From assembly GCF_000763495.1 (NCBI RefSeq), contig NZ_CP009576.1, positions 2,242,001 to 2,306,000 on the forward strand: a stretch of 64,000 nucleotides of DNA, given 5' to 3'. This document shows, in pieces, positions 19,466 to 27,845 of this stretch. Position 1 is the stretch's first letter. Every line of letters starts with the position of its first letter. The position numbers and the translations under genes are program-made. Below the pieces are notes generated by a model, which was not told the DNA's origin, did no database searches, and was given only the letters and a program-made list of their open reading frames with translations. This DNA is from Listeria ivanovii subsp. londoniensis (lineage in GTDB: Bacteria > Bacillota > Bacilli > Lactobacillales > Listeriaceae).

Positions 19466-19494
19466 ATCATATCGCAACACAGAACATTTGTAAA
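19466..19494 (-). promoter_or_regulatory. deoC promoter
   Basis: On the minus strand TTTACA (19494-19489), a 17-base spacer and TATGAT (19471-19466) form a good sigma-A promoter. The -35 box sits 6 bases from the DeoR palindrome at 19501-19518. Confidence 0.75.
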
Positions 19495-20442
19495 TTAATC
19501 ATTGAAATTTTGTTCAATGAGTTTTTTTGCTGTGAATTGGTCTGTAATGAAGTGATTTGCATAGCCCCCTCGAAGCGCACCATGGATTGCTTTTAATTTC
19601 CGTTCGCCTCCTGCCACAAGGATTGCTGTTTCTTTTTGTTTTAAATCTTGCAAGTTAATACCGATAGTTCGCTCATCCATTTTCCAATCGGCAAGTTCTC
19701 CATTAATATCAAAGAATCTCGAACAAATATCACCAACTGCTTTTTCTTTCAAGCGCCTTTTTTCTTCCTCTGAAAAATAACCAAGTCGAAAGAGTAATGC
19801 TTCATCACGAACTGTACCAACTGTAAAAATAGCCACATTCGCTTTTTTCCCAAGATCAATAATATTTTCTATGTGTCTATCTGCCTCGACCATTTTTTTT
19901 GTTACTGGATTATCTAAGACAACAGGGAGCGGCAAAGAAACTGGTGCTGTGTCGAAAGCAGCCCCAAACAGCGCTAAAGTTTCCGCAGCATACGTATTAA
20001 CATCTGAATGACTAACACCACCTTTTAGCTGAACGATCTCCATTTCTGCTTTAGACGGTGTAAGTTTTTGAGCGATTTTGTACATGGTTGTGCCCCAACT
20101 TACACCTAAAATATCCTTGTCGCGAATAATTTCCGTTAAATATTCCGCCGCATTTTGACTAATTTGTTTCGTTATTTCTAAATAATCGTTTGTTTGACTA
20201 AAAGCAACGGAGACATTTTTAAGTTGGTATTTTTCTTTTAAGCCCATTGCAAGCTCCGTGAGATTCGCAAATGGATCTTGAACTTCGATTTTAACATAGC
20301 CTTTTATTTTCGCATTTTGTAGTAATCTGGAAACGGTTGGTCGAGATACTCCAAGCTTAGCAGCAATTTCTTGTTGGCTAAAATCCGCTTGGTAGTATAG
20401 TCTCGCAACTTCCACACTAAGCTGTTCTTTTTGTTTGTCCAT
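19495..20442 (-). CDS. deoR: deoxyribonucleoside regulator, SorC/DeoR (Bacillus) type
   Basis: The 315-residue protein has an N-terminal helix-turn-helix (DFSQQEIAAKLGVSRPTVSR, residues 20-39) and a SorC-type sugar-phosphate-binding domain (DILGVSWGTTMYKIAQKL, ENIIDLGKKANVAIFTVGTV, ILVAGGERKLKAIHGAL). It corresponds to Bacillus DeoR, which represses the dra-nupC-pdp genes until deoxyribose-5-phosphate is present. No nupC transporter is in this cluster. The operator at 19501-19518 lies in its own 3' end. A -10 like TATACT just upstream indicates its own promoter. Confidence 0.9.
   Translation of the reverse strand: MDKQKEQLSVEVARLYYQADFSQQEIAAKLGVSRPTVSRLLQNAKIKGYVKIEVQDPFANLTELAMGLKEKYQLKNVSVAFSQTNDYLEITKQISQNAAEYLTEIIRDKDILGVSWGTTMYKIAQKLTPSKAEMEIVQLKGGVSHSDVNTYAAETLALFGAAFDTAPVSLPLPVVLDNPVTKKMVEADRHIENIIDLGKKANVAIFTVGTVRDEALLFRLGYFSEEEKRRLKEKAVGDICSRFFDINGELADWKMDERTIGINLQDLKQKETAILVAGGERKLKAIHGALRGGYANHFITDQFTAKKLIEQNFND
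19501..19518. promoter_or_regulatory. DeoR operator
   Basis: On the minus strand the 18-base near-palindrome is ATTGAACAAAATTTCAAT. It lies about positions -59 to -42 from the inferred deoC start, closely matching the reported position (-60 to -43) of the operator in the B. subtilis dra-nupC-pdp control region. Here it lies inside the last codons of deoR, whose stop is at 19495-19497. Confidence 0.75.
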
Positions 20443-20514
20443 TTCATCCCTCCTGCTTTTTCTTTTTAGTATAACGCAAGAATGAGTAGAGTTCGAGGTT
20501 AAAATGGCTCGAAC

Positions 20515-20551
20515 ATTAAAAAGCAGAAATCCTCTTAAAGAATTCCTGCTT
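20515..20551. terminator. bidirectional terminator between PTS operon and deoR
   Basis: AAAAAGCAG.AAT and ATTCCTGCTTTT are complementary over about 8 bp of GC-containing stem. On the minus strand GCAGGAAT / ATTTCTGC is followed by TTTTT. It ends the PTS operon 5 bases after the IIA stop. Confidence 0.75.
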
Positions 20552-20555
20552 TTCT

Positions 20556-20972
20556 CTAAAAATCTTCTTCTACTTCTTCCACCGGGGTGACATATTGATA
20601 AATCCCCAACTTGCCTGTGTCAGTTGCTTGTTTTGCTAGTTCAGCTAAAGTAAATGTTGCTCTACCTAAAAACACTTCTAGTAACAACGGGATATTGACT
20701 CCGGTGACAAGTTCTGTTTGGTGATAATCCGCTAAAAGCTGAACTAAAACATTGAACGGGGTACCACCTTTTAAATCAGTTAGAAATAAAATCCCTTCTG
20801 TCAAATCGAGTTTTTCCACTTCAGCGACTATTTTCGTCTGTAGATTTTCAGCTGATTCACCTTCATCAAACGATACAAAACTTGTATTTTCTTGAATACC
20901 GCAAATCATTTCAGCTGAATGAATTAATTCTTTTGCGGCATTCCCGTGTGTGCAAACAAAAATTGCTTTCAT
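20556..20972 (-). CDS. PTS mannose-family EIIA component
   Basis: The 138-residue protein begins KAIFVCTHGNAAKELIHSAE. His9 is the phosphoacceptor position of mannose-class EIIA domains. ILFLTDLKGGTPFNV near 65-80 is a second family hallmark. It receives phosphate from HPr and passes it to EIIB. It is the last gene of the operon, 16 bases after a SIS-domain gene, and a terminator follows. A single-domain IIA with separate IIB matches the Gfr-like and levansucrase-type systems. Confidence 0.92.
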   Translation of the reverse strand: MKAIFVCTHGNAAKELIHSAEMICGIQENTSFVSFDEGESAENLQTKIVAEVEKLDLTEGILFLTDLKGGTPFNVLVQLLADYHQTELVTGVNIPLLLEVFLGRATFTLAELAKQATDTGKLGIYQYVTPVEEVEEDF

Positions 20973-20988
20973 TTCCCAAACCGCCTTT

Positions 20989-21984
20989 TTAATAGTCTAG
21001 CTGACGATAATATCTTCTAATTTCCATTGGATGGCAGTTAATTTGCTCCACATGGACATCAATTCGATTATTGACTGCATGGATAATAAATGGTGAAAGT
21101 GCTCCTCTGAATTTTGGTGAAATCCCTGGTAGCTCATAATCTTTAGCGTCAATCACCGTGTAATTAGCACAAATTTGTGGAATGAATTTCACTACTCGTT
21201 CACTAAGCGAGCGCTGGCTATCTTCTGTTACATAAATAGTTACAGGTGTATCGTGTTCGACAATTTCAAACATTCCGTGGAAAAATTCATGCGCTTCAAT
21301 TGATTTTGTTTTAATCCAGTGTTGTTCTTCCCAGTAACACATTGCGTATGAATAAGTTGCGCCCCACTGATTTCCCGCTCCAACAAAATAGTGAATGTCA
21401 TCTTGGTGGTGTTTCTGCGCAAAAGCTTTTCCAAATTCGTCCGCTGATTTTTCTACCGCTACAATCCCTTTGGCAAAATGTTGATCCATTTCATCGTAAA
21501 ATTCATCATACTCGTCAAATTCTCCTGCTAAGTACATGAACCGATCAGCGACCATGAAGAATTTCAGTTGTTCGTTTAATGGATAAGAAATTAAGTGGTC
21601 CACCAATTTCGCAAGTTCTGCCTCACTTTTATCAATGAATCCGAATACGGTTGCACCAATTTCATTACATTTTTTTACGGCGTCTACTACTTCTTCCGTG
21701 CTACCTGTGACAGACGAAATGACAACTAACGTATCTTTTGTCACTCGTTTATTTCCAGTTGTTAAAAACACTGCTGCATTTTCATAAAAAGTTTCAAGTG
21801 CTGTTTTTTCTTTCATATGAACAACCGCTTGCATGGCAGACGCATAAGTTCCACCAATTCCGAGCCAGCAAATATTACTGAAACCACGATTTTGAATTTC
21901 ATCAACTATTTCATTAATTTGTGGACGTAATTTTAACGCCCCTTCCATATTTTCCAACACTTTTTGTTCATCAAACTTTAACAC
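20989..21984 (-). CDS. SIS-domain sugar isomerase/deglycase (FrlB-like)
   Basis: The 331-residue cytoplasmic protein has a double sugar-isomerase (SIS) fold: IGGTYASAMQAVVHMKE and VISSVTGSTEEVVDAVKKCNE near 70-95, then VGAGNQWGATYSYAMC and the EAHEFFHGMFEIVEHDTPV catalytic-type segment near 225-245. This pattern is that of fructoselysine-6-phosphate deglycase (FrlB) and related enzymes rather than glutamine-dependent GlmS, since the amidotransferase domain is missing. It likely acts on the phosphorylated product of the adjacent PTS. Substrate is inferred, not shown. Confidence 0.8.
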   Translation of the reverse strand: MLKFDEQKVLENMEGALKLRPQINEIVDEIQNRGFSNICWLGIGGTYASAMQAVVHMKEKTALETFYENAAVFLTTGNKRVTKDTLVVISSVTGSTEEVVDAVKKCNEIGATVFGFIDKSEAELAKLVDHLISYPLNEQLKFFMVADRFMYLAGEFDEYDEFYDEMDQHFAKGIVAVEKSADEFGKAFAQKHHQDDIHYFVGAGNQWGATYSYAMCYWEEQHWIKTKSIEAHEFFHGMFEIVEHDTPVTIYVTEDSQRSLSERVVKFIPQICANYTVIDAKDYELPGISPKFRGALSPFIIHAVNNRIDVHVEQINCHPMEIRRYYRQLDY

Positions 21985-22005
21985 GATTCATTCCCACTTT
22001 CTATT

Positions 22006-23070
22006 TTATATTTTGGATTTTGTTATTTCATCAAATTCTGGAAAAGCAGATATTTCTAGGTTTACATTTTTTTCTTGAGAGATTTTAAAAGATAATAAAT
22101 GGACCGGAATCGTCATAAATAGCGGAGTAAGTAGCTCATTCACTTGCAAATTAAGCGCTAAATCAGCTGTTTCTTTTTTACCTACCCCAGCATAGATTGT
22201 CCGAACTTTTTCAACATGCCCTGCTAAAAAATTTTTTAATTTGTCGGCTCTATTTTCAAGCAGTCCTTGTGGTTCGATGAAAATAATATAATCTTCTGGT
22301 GCTAAACCGATATACGGGCCATGCATGTACTCTTCTAATTCCTTACCAAAAGCCGTGATACGAATGGTTTCTGTTACCTTTGTTTCTCCCTCACGAGCAA
22401 CCCCATATGCCGCACCGTATCCGATGAAAAAGATTCGTTTTGCTTCCATTAATTCCGCAGTATGCGTATCAACCCAACTTGCTGCTTTTTCAATAACTTG
22501 GGGTAACTCATGAGCAATTATTTCGATTTCACTAAGATCAGTTTCGTAATCAATAGCTTGGACTTTTCCTTGTAACTCTGCCATTTCAAGCGCTAATAGG
22601 TTTAAAATAAGGATGGTGGCGCTATAGCCAAGCGTGACATAAGGCATCTCTTCCTTATCCATTCCCATACTAATTACATTGGTTGCTTTTTTAGCGATTG
22701 GACTTTCTAAATCGCTTGTGAGTGTGAAGACTGTTCCACCGCTGCGTTCAATTTCCTCCACTACATGAATAGTTGAGTAACTATGCCCACCTTGCGAAAT
22801 GGCGATGTACAATGTGTCTTTATTCAGATGCAACATATAATTTGCCGAAACAGATGGCTCTTCCACATAAACTGGAATTTGTAGTTTTGCGCTCATATAA
22901 AGCTCTGCTGCAAAGGCCGCATTCGAACTAGATCCTGTTGCAAAAATAACGACAGCTCGATAATCTTGATGTTTCATTTCGAGTAACTCTTGTAAAAGTA
23001 CTTTACGATTTTCTATAATATGCTGATAAACCGCTTGTTCTGACCTAATGTAATAATCCATATTTTTCAT
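22006..23070 (-). CDS. second SIS-domain sugar isomerase/deglycase
   Basis: This 354-residue protein also lacks a glutaminase domain and has two SIS folds: FATGSSSNAAFAAELYMSAK near 45-65, ISQGGHSYSTIHVVEEIERSG near 92, FIGYGAAYGVAREGETKVTE near 210 and GKELEEYMHGPYIGL near 237. GlmS-like isomerase and Amadori deglycase families share these. Having two non-identical SIS enzymes next to one mannose-type PTS resembles the GfrE/GfrF pair of the Salmonella glucoselysine/fructoselysine system. Specific substrate remains inference. Confidence 0.78.
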   Translation of the reverse strand: MKNMDYYIRSEQAVYQHIIENRKVLLQELLEMKHQDYRAVVIFATGSSSNAAFAAELYMSAKLQIPVYVEEPSVSANYMLHLNKDTLYIAISQGGHSYSTIHVVEEIERSGGTVFTLTSDLESPIAKKATNVISMGMDKEEMPYVTLGYSATILILNLLALEMAELQGKVQAIDYETDLSEIEIIAHELPQVIEKAASWVDTHTAELMEAKRIFFIGYGAAYGVAREGETKVTETIRITAFGKELEEYMHGPYIGLAPEDYIIFIEPQGLLENRADKLKNFLAGHVEKVRTIYAGVGKKETADLALNLQVNELLTPLFMTIPVHLLSFKISQEKNVNLEISAFPEFDEITKSKI

Positions 23071-23082
23071 TACTTCACCTAC

Positions 23083-23904
23083 TTATTTTAATAAGCCTGT
23101 ATAAGCACCTAAAATACCAATTCCTGCGATTAATAGCAGAATCCAATGTGCTTTCAAACCTTTTTTATCTAACCAAAAAATAAAGAATGTAAATGCTAAC
23201 GCTAAAATCCCAGGGACGATACCGTCGAAAACACTTTGAACCGTTACGGCTTCATCTCCTGAACCAAATTTCATTGGCATATTGATGTTAACCATCGTGG
23301 CGACCATAGCTCCAACAACACCTAAACCAATAATCGACGCGCCGTAAGATAATTTATCCATCAACCCAGTCTTTTGGATTTTTTCAATAAAGTTTGCACC
23401 AATATTGTAACCAATGAATAAACCATAATAACGAGTCAGAATAGCTGGAATATTGAAAATAAGAAGGAACAAAATCGGTCCTAAAATATTTCCTTGTAAT
23501 GCAAGTGAAGTTCCAATCCCAGTTGCGATAACTCGTAATGTTCCCCAGAAAAAGGAATCACCAATACCGCTTAGTGGTCCCATCAACGCTACTTTGATAT
23601 TATTGATAGAATCTGTATCAAATGTCTCATCTTTCGCTGATTGTTCTTCCATTGCAATCGAAATCCCAAGTGGAAAAGTAGAAAGCCATGGTGTCACATT
23701 ATAAAATTCTAAATGCCTTTGATAAGACGAAATTCGTTTTTCTTTGTCATTCTTCAAGATTTTGTTCAGTGCTGGTAGCATCGAAAAGCCATAACCCATG
23801 TTGGATTGTCGTTCATAGTTCCATGACCATTCCATCGTGAACGAGCGCCAAAAAACTTTCATTAAATCTTTTTTCGTTAGTACATCAGAACTCTTCATCT
23901 TCAT
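23083..23904 (-). CDS. PTS mannose-family EIID component
   Basis: The 273-residue membrane protein is EIID of a mannose-class PTS. N-terminal LTKKDLMKVFWRSFTMEWSW and NYERQSNMGYGFSMLPALNK are diagnostic. MGPLSGIGDSFFWGTLRVI near 112 and several hydrophobic segments in the C-terminal half follow. With EIIC it forms the sugar channel. Its 5' end overlaps the end of the IIC gene by 20 bases. Confidence 0.95.
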   Translation of the reverse strand: MKMKSSDVLTKKDLMKVFWRSFTMEWSWNYERQSNMGYGFSMLPALNKILKNDKEKRISSYQRHLEFYNVTPWLSTFPLGISIAMEEQSAKDETFDTDSINNIKVALMGPLSGIGDSFFWGTLRVIATGIGTSLALQGNILGPILFLLIFNIPAILTRYYGLFIGYNIGANFIEKIQKTGLMDKLSYGASIIGLGVVGAMVATMVNINMPMKFGSGDEAVTVQSVFDGIVPGILALAFTFFIFWLDKKGLKAHWILLLIAGIGILGAYTGLLK

Positions 23905-24709
23905 AGTTTATCCCTCCATCATTAGCAAGTGCTGGTTCTCTGTTACCTCCGCTTGGTCCGTTGTGATCATTATTTTTAAGTGTAGCGTAGCCTGTCAAAA
24001 TAAGTGCTAAACAAGCGCCAAAAATGGCTACTCCTGTAACTGGTACTTTTAAATAAACTGCGAGTGCAAAACCAAAAACGAAAAATACCGCATTCTTTTT
24101 GTTTACCATTAATTTGAGAAGTAAAGCAAAACCGTAAGCTGGTAATAAACCAGTTGCAATGCCTAAGCCAGCAATAACAAAAGCTGGAATTGCATCAAGG
24201 ACATTTTGGATAACGGGGCTACCAACAAGATAAGATGTGGCAACAATAATCCCGATTGGTAAATTGATAGATAAGAAACCACCCAAGAGCTGCATTCGAC
24301 TTATCCCTTTTGAATTACCCTCTAAAGCATACTTATCTGCCTTATGTACAAAATAAGGTAATACAAAAATGAAACATAAATTTTTAACAACTAATACTAA
24401 TGAAGCGATTGGAATACCAAGTGCAAGTGCTACTGCTGTACTTTCGCCCGTAGAAATGGCAAATGCTGTCCCTAAAATACTCCCTGAAATAATTTCTGGT
24501 GGAATGGATGCGCCAATGGAAAATGAACCTACAAAAGCTAATTCTAAAGTCGCTCCCATAACAATCCCCATCTGCACATCACCCATAATTAACCCTGCAA
24601 GTGTACATGTTACAAGTGGCCGCGATAACATTGATGAACCAAACAAATACTCACCATTTGCAAGCATGGCTGCGAGTGCAAGCAAAAGCGCTGTTCCTAA
24701 TTGTTCCAT
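23885..24709 (-). CDS. PTS mannose-family EIIC component
   Basis: The 274-residue integral membrane protein carries the mannose-class EIIC signature: NGEYLFGSSMLSRPLVTCTL near 18-37, GLIMGDVQMGIVMGATLELAF, GSFSIGASIPPEIISG. About seven or eight hydrophobic helices are visible. The C-terminal tail is short and acidic (NYEDEEF), following a Gly/Asn-rich linker. It pairs with EIID to import a sugar and phosphorylate it through EIIB. Confidence 0.95.
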   Translation of the reverse strand: MEQLGTALLLALAAMLANGEYLFGSSMLSRPLVTCTLAGLIMGDVQMGIVMGATLELAFVGSFSIGASIPPEIISGSILGTAFAISTGESTAVALALGIPIASLVLVVKNLCFIFVLPYFVHKADKYALEGNSKGISRMQLLGGFLSINLPIGIIVATSYLVGSPVIQNVLDAIPAFVIAGLGIATGLLPAYGFALLLKLMVNKKNAVFFVFGFALAVYLKVPVTGVAIFGACLALILTGYATLKNNDHNGPSGGNREPALANDGGINYEDEEF

Positions 24710-24731
24710 AATTTATCCCTTCTTTCGTTTT

Positions 24732-25199
24732 TTATGCTTCAAAATTCACTTTTTTCTCATTCGGTACTTGTTGCATGAAAACATCAATAGCGTCTTTTTG
24801 TAGTTCTTGTAGTTTTTCTACTTCTTCGGCAGTTAAATTGATTGCTTTCGAGAAATTGGTTGTTCCTTCTCTTTGTTTTGTGCCGCCTAAATTCAGCATT
24901 GGAATCTTACCATTTGTTCCTTTTATTAATTTGTAAGCGTCTCCAACTGATTCCACCACAACTAATAAATTATATTTGTCGGTAACACCTGAATTGATGG
25001 AAGCAATACTTTCGTCAATACTCTTCATCACTAGTTTTGCAGCTTCGGGTTTAGCAAGACGAATAGCAGATTTACGAAAATCATCTGCAGCCACCCCATC
25101 ATTTGCCACTAAAATTGTATTAACATCTAATGCATTAAACCAGGAAACTGCTACTTGCCCATGAAGTAAACGGTGATCTACACGTAGAAATTGAATCAT
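24732..25199 (-). CDS. PTS mannose-family EIIB component
   Basis: The 155-residue EIIB begins MIQFLRVDHRLLHGQVAVSW; His13 in the LLHGQ motif is the phospho-accepting histidine of the family. I use the ATG at 25199, because AAGGAGG lies just upstream and the family starts there; an upstream in-frame ATG at 25232 would add 11 lysine-rich residues. It is the first of the PTS genes after the regulators. Confidence 0.93.
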   Translation of the reverse strand: MIQFLRVDHRLLHGQVAVSWFNALDVNTILVANDGVAADDFRKSAIRLAKPEAAKLVMKSIDESIASINSGVTDKYNLLVVVESVGDAYKLIKGTNGKIPMLNLGGTKQREGTTNFSKAINLTAEEVEKLQELQKDAIDVFMQQVPNEKKVNFEA

Positions 25200-25218
25200 T
25201 TTCTTTTCCTCCTTTTTC

Positions 25219-25926
25219 TTAGTTAAAATCAACTACATATTTGGTTGACTCAGCATCTTCATAATGATATTGAATAGCAATAGGCAATTGATTTTCGGCA
25301 TAAAAAAGACTACTTAGTTTAAAAACAGGATCATTTTCTTTTAAATGCATATATTTCATTTGCTCATTGCCAGCTAAAACAAGTTGAAGTTCCTGCTCAA
25401 GCTCAAATAATTTATATTTACCCGAATTAACAAGTTCGATAATGTTGATAATGTGAAGATCTTTTACTTGTAAATCAGGATATAAACCGAGTGGTAAAAT
25501 CAAGCGATCAAGCGTAACAGTGTGTTCATTCTTTTGAATAAATTTAACGGAATAAACTAGTTCGTTTTCTTTTATGCCAAACTTTTCCGCGTAGAAAGTG
25601 CCGGCTTTGCGAACATAAAAATCTTTAATATCTTTCTTGGCATCTTCCTTGGTATCATTTTTCATAACGCCTGTCATTTCTAAAATGTTTTGCGCAGTTA
25701 ATTTTGGTTCGACATATAAGCCAATGCCATTTTTACGTACAACTAAGCCTTCCGCGACTAATAAATCAACAGCTCGACGAATCGTAGTCCTGCTACTAGA
25801 AAAAATTTCTTGCAGTTCTGATTCACTCGGCATAAGCATTCCCGCTTTATATTCATCGCGATTAATTTTCTCTCTTAACTCGTAAGCTATCACTTCGAAT
25901 AGTGGCTTTTTAGCGCTCATCTTCAC
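25219..25926 (-). CDS. GntR/HutC-family regulator (distal of a pair)
   Basis: The 235-residue protein has an N-terminal winged helix (LFEVIAYELREKINRDEYKA, MPSESELQEIFSSSRTTIRR, about 9-52) and a C-terminal UTRA effector domain ending FYAENQLPIAIQYHYEDAE. HutC-type regulators bind sugar phosphates or similar small ligands. It overlaps the other GntR gene by 4 bases. Tandem GntR paralogues at the head of a PTS operon suggest two ligands or a heteromeric arrangement. Confidence 0.88.
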   Translation of the reverse strand: MKMSAKKPLFEVIAYELREKINRDEYKAGMLMPSESELQEIFSSSRTTIRRAVDLLVAEGLVVRKNGIGLYVEPKLTAQNILEMTGVMKNDTKEDAKKDIKDFYVRKAGTFYAEKFGIKENELVYSVKFIQKNEHTVTLDRLILPLGLYPDLQVKDLHIINIIELVNSGKYKLFELEQELQLVLAGNEQMKYMHLKENDPVFKLSSLFYAENQLPIAIQYHYEDAESTKYVVDFN

Positions 25927-26654
25927 TCATCCTCCAAGTAATCAAATATATTTTTCGCGTTGATTTTATACTTAATTTGATCACCAATTAGATATTGTTT
26001 ACTGTACTCAAACGGCTCGTCATTTTGGTCAAATGCCTTACTCACTACTTCAAAAAGCGGTGTTTGCTCTTTGACTTTTAACACATCTGCCAAGTCTTCA
26101 TTCGCTGATACAAAGCGTAATTCCTCGCGTCCATATGTAGGTTTTATCTGGAAGTGTTCTTCTAACACATGGTAAAGCGATGTGTTATTTAAATCTATTT
26201 GTTCAATTCCTGGAAAACGTGCGCTATCTAGATACGATATTTCATAAGAAAAAGGTCTTCCTTCAACGTTCCGCAATCTGACCAAGTTATAAAGCGAATT
26301 TTTTATGTCTGTTGTTAAAAAATGGTTTACTTCTTTGACACCTTTTGTTATTTCACTCGAAAGTACAGTAACAGTTTGGTCAGATGGCAACTGGCTACTC
26401 ATTGAATTCATCTTCAAAATATTAATCGTTTGTTTTGGATTAATTGCAATTCCTTTACGACTTCTTTTTTGGATGACTGCTTCTTTTTCAAGGGTATCAA
26501 GTGACCTTCTTAACGTGGTTCTACTTACTCCTAATTCCGCTTCAAGTGTTCTTTCGGACGGAAAATCTAATTCGCCCCTTGCTGTCTTTTCTTGAATGAG
26601 TTGCCTTAATTGTTCTTCACTCTGTACAGCAGGCGATAAATCTTTGTATTCCAT
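25923..26654 (-). CDS. GntR/HutC-family regulator (proximal of a pair)
   Basis: The 243-residue protein is the first gene of the PTS operon. Its winged helix includes LDFPSERTLEAELGVSRTTL (about 33-52), and a UTRA domain spans about 85-235 (VTVLSSEITKGVKEVNHFL, PFSYEISYLDSARFPG, DEPFEYSKQYLIGDQIKY). It probably controls the promoter at 26730-26758, together with CcpA. It is clearly related to, but divergent from, the downstream neighbour. Confidence 0.88.
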   Translation of the reverse strand: MEYKDLSPAVQSEEQLRQLIQEKTARGELDFPSERTLEAELGVSRTTLRRSLDTLEKEAVIQKRSRKGIAINPKQTINILKMNSMSSQLPSDQTVTVLSSEITKGVKEVNHFLTTDIKNSLYNLVRLRNVEGRPFSYEISYLDSARFPGIEQIDLNNTSLYHVLEEHFQIKPTYGREELRFVSANEDLADVLKVKEQTPLFEVVSKAFDQNDEPFEYSKQYLIGDQIKYKINAKNIFDYLEDE

Positions 26655-26729
26655 AGCTACACCTCTTATTTATCCATATCTATCCGGCTTAGAAAAAGAT
26701 ATAGGTTAATCGTTTTTTAATACCACCTT

Positions 26730-26758
26730 ATTGTAAACGGTTGCATAAGAGTTGTCAA
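26730..26758 (-). promoter_or_regulatory. promoter of the PTS operon
   Basis: On the minus strand a consensus TTGACA (26758-26753), a 17-base spacer and TACAAT (26735-26730) lie about 75 bases before the first GntR gene. The cre site overlaps the -10 and spacer. Confidence 0.75.
26732..26745. promoter_or_regulatory. catabolite-responsive element (cre)
   Basis: TGTAAACGGTTGCA matches the CcpA consensus TGWAAACGNTWNCA at every defined position. Overlap with the promoter core predicts repression of the PTS operon by CcpA when glucose-like sugars are present. Confidence 0.85.
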
Positions 26759-26772
26759 TAGTATTTTAAAAT

Positions 26773-26807
26773 AAAAAAAGATGAAGCGCATACGGCAACT
26801 TCATCTT
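26773..26807 (-). terminator. terminator after aldo/keto reductase gene
   Basis: AAGATGAAG and CTTCATCTT form a perfect 9-bp stem with a 12-base loop; on the minus strand it is followed by seven T in total. It is 12 bases after the stop codon. Confidence 0.85.
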
Positions 26808-26818
26808 GACTAGTTAAA

Positions 26819-27814
26819 TTATTTTTTTATCGGCAATGCTCCGACCACTGGATGGGGAATATATAGTTCTTCTAAGTAGCCTACTTCTGTTTCCGAAAGT
26901 TTAATATCAAGTGCTGCTACTGCACTTTCCAGATGTCTTTCTTTTTGTGCTCCGATAATTGGAGAAGTAATTCCTTGTTTAGTTAACATCCAAGCTAGAG
27001 CAATTTTATCTCTGGTCACTTGATGTTTCTCCGCTAATTCAGCCACACGCTCGATAATTCCTTTGTCTGAATCTTGAGTACCATCATATTTAGATTTTTG
27101 AACGGCATCCGTTTCTGACCGATAAGTAGTTTCAGCAAAGTCACGAGTTAGCCTTCCAGAAGCAAGCGGGCTATATGGTGTTATCGCAATTTTTTCATCC
27201 CGACAAAACGGAATCATTTCCCGTTCTTCTTCGCGGTAAATCAAATTATAATGATTTTGCATCGAAACAAATTTTGTCCAACCATTTTTTTCAGCAACGC
27301 GTTGTGCTTTTTGGAATTGCCAAGCATACATTGCACTAGCACCAATATAACGAGCTTTCCCTGACTTCACAACATCATGCATCGCTTCCATTGTTTCTTC
27401 AATTGGTGTATTTTCATCAAAACGATGAATGATATATAAATCAACATAATCTGTTTCTAAACGTTTTAAGCTTTGATCAATTTCACTCAAAATTGCTTTT
27501 CTAGATAAACCACTGCTATTCGGGTGACCTGGTCGCATTGTAGAATGTACCTTAGTGGCAAGTACAATATCATCCCTACTAGCATAATCTTTCAAGGCTC
27601 GACCAACAATTTTTTCACTTTCCCCATAGGAATAAATATTTGCTGTATCAAAGAAGTTAATTCCTAAATCTAGCGCTTTTTTTATAATTGGTCGACTATT
27701 CTCTTCGTCTAAAACCCATTTATGCACCCATTTTTCTTTGTCACCAAATCCCATTGTTCCTAGGCAAATTTTTGAAACGTCCATCCCAGTATTTCCAAAT
27801 TTTACATATTCCAT
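26819..27814 (-). CDS. aldo/keto reductase
   Basis: This 331-residue cytoplasmic NAD(P)H-dependent oxidoreductase has the AKR TIM-barrel. DTANIYSYGESEKIVGRAL near 58-76 carries the catalytic Tyr, LATKVHS the Lys, and LYIIHRFDENTPIEETMEAM the His. SPIIGAQKERHLESAVAAL near 290 binds cofactor. It resembles YghZ/YajO-type reductases acting on reactive aldehydes. The gene stands alone between two terminators and has a MerR-type promoter, supporting a role in aldehyde or electrophile stress. Exact substrate is unknown. Confidence 0.9.
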   Translation of the reverse strand: MEYVKFGNTGMDVSKICLGTMGFGDKEKWVHKWVLDEENSRPIIKKALDLGINFFDTANIYSYGESEKIVGRALKDYASRDDIVLATKVHSTMRPGHPNSSGLSRKAILSEIDQSLKRLETDYVDLYIIHRFDENTPIEETMEAMHDVVKSGKARYIGASAMYAWQFQKAQRVAEKNGWTKFVSMQNHYNLIYREEEREMIPFCRDEKIAITPYSPLASGRLTRDFAETTYRSETDAVQKSKYDGTQDSDKGIIERVAELAEKHQVTRDKIALAWMLTKQGITSPIIGAQKERHLESAVAALDIKLSETEVGYLEELYIPHPVVGALPIKK

Positions 27815-27845
27815 TCACTTTTCCTCCTTTATTTATCCTATCTAT

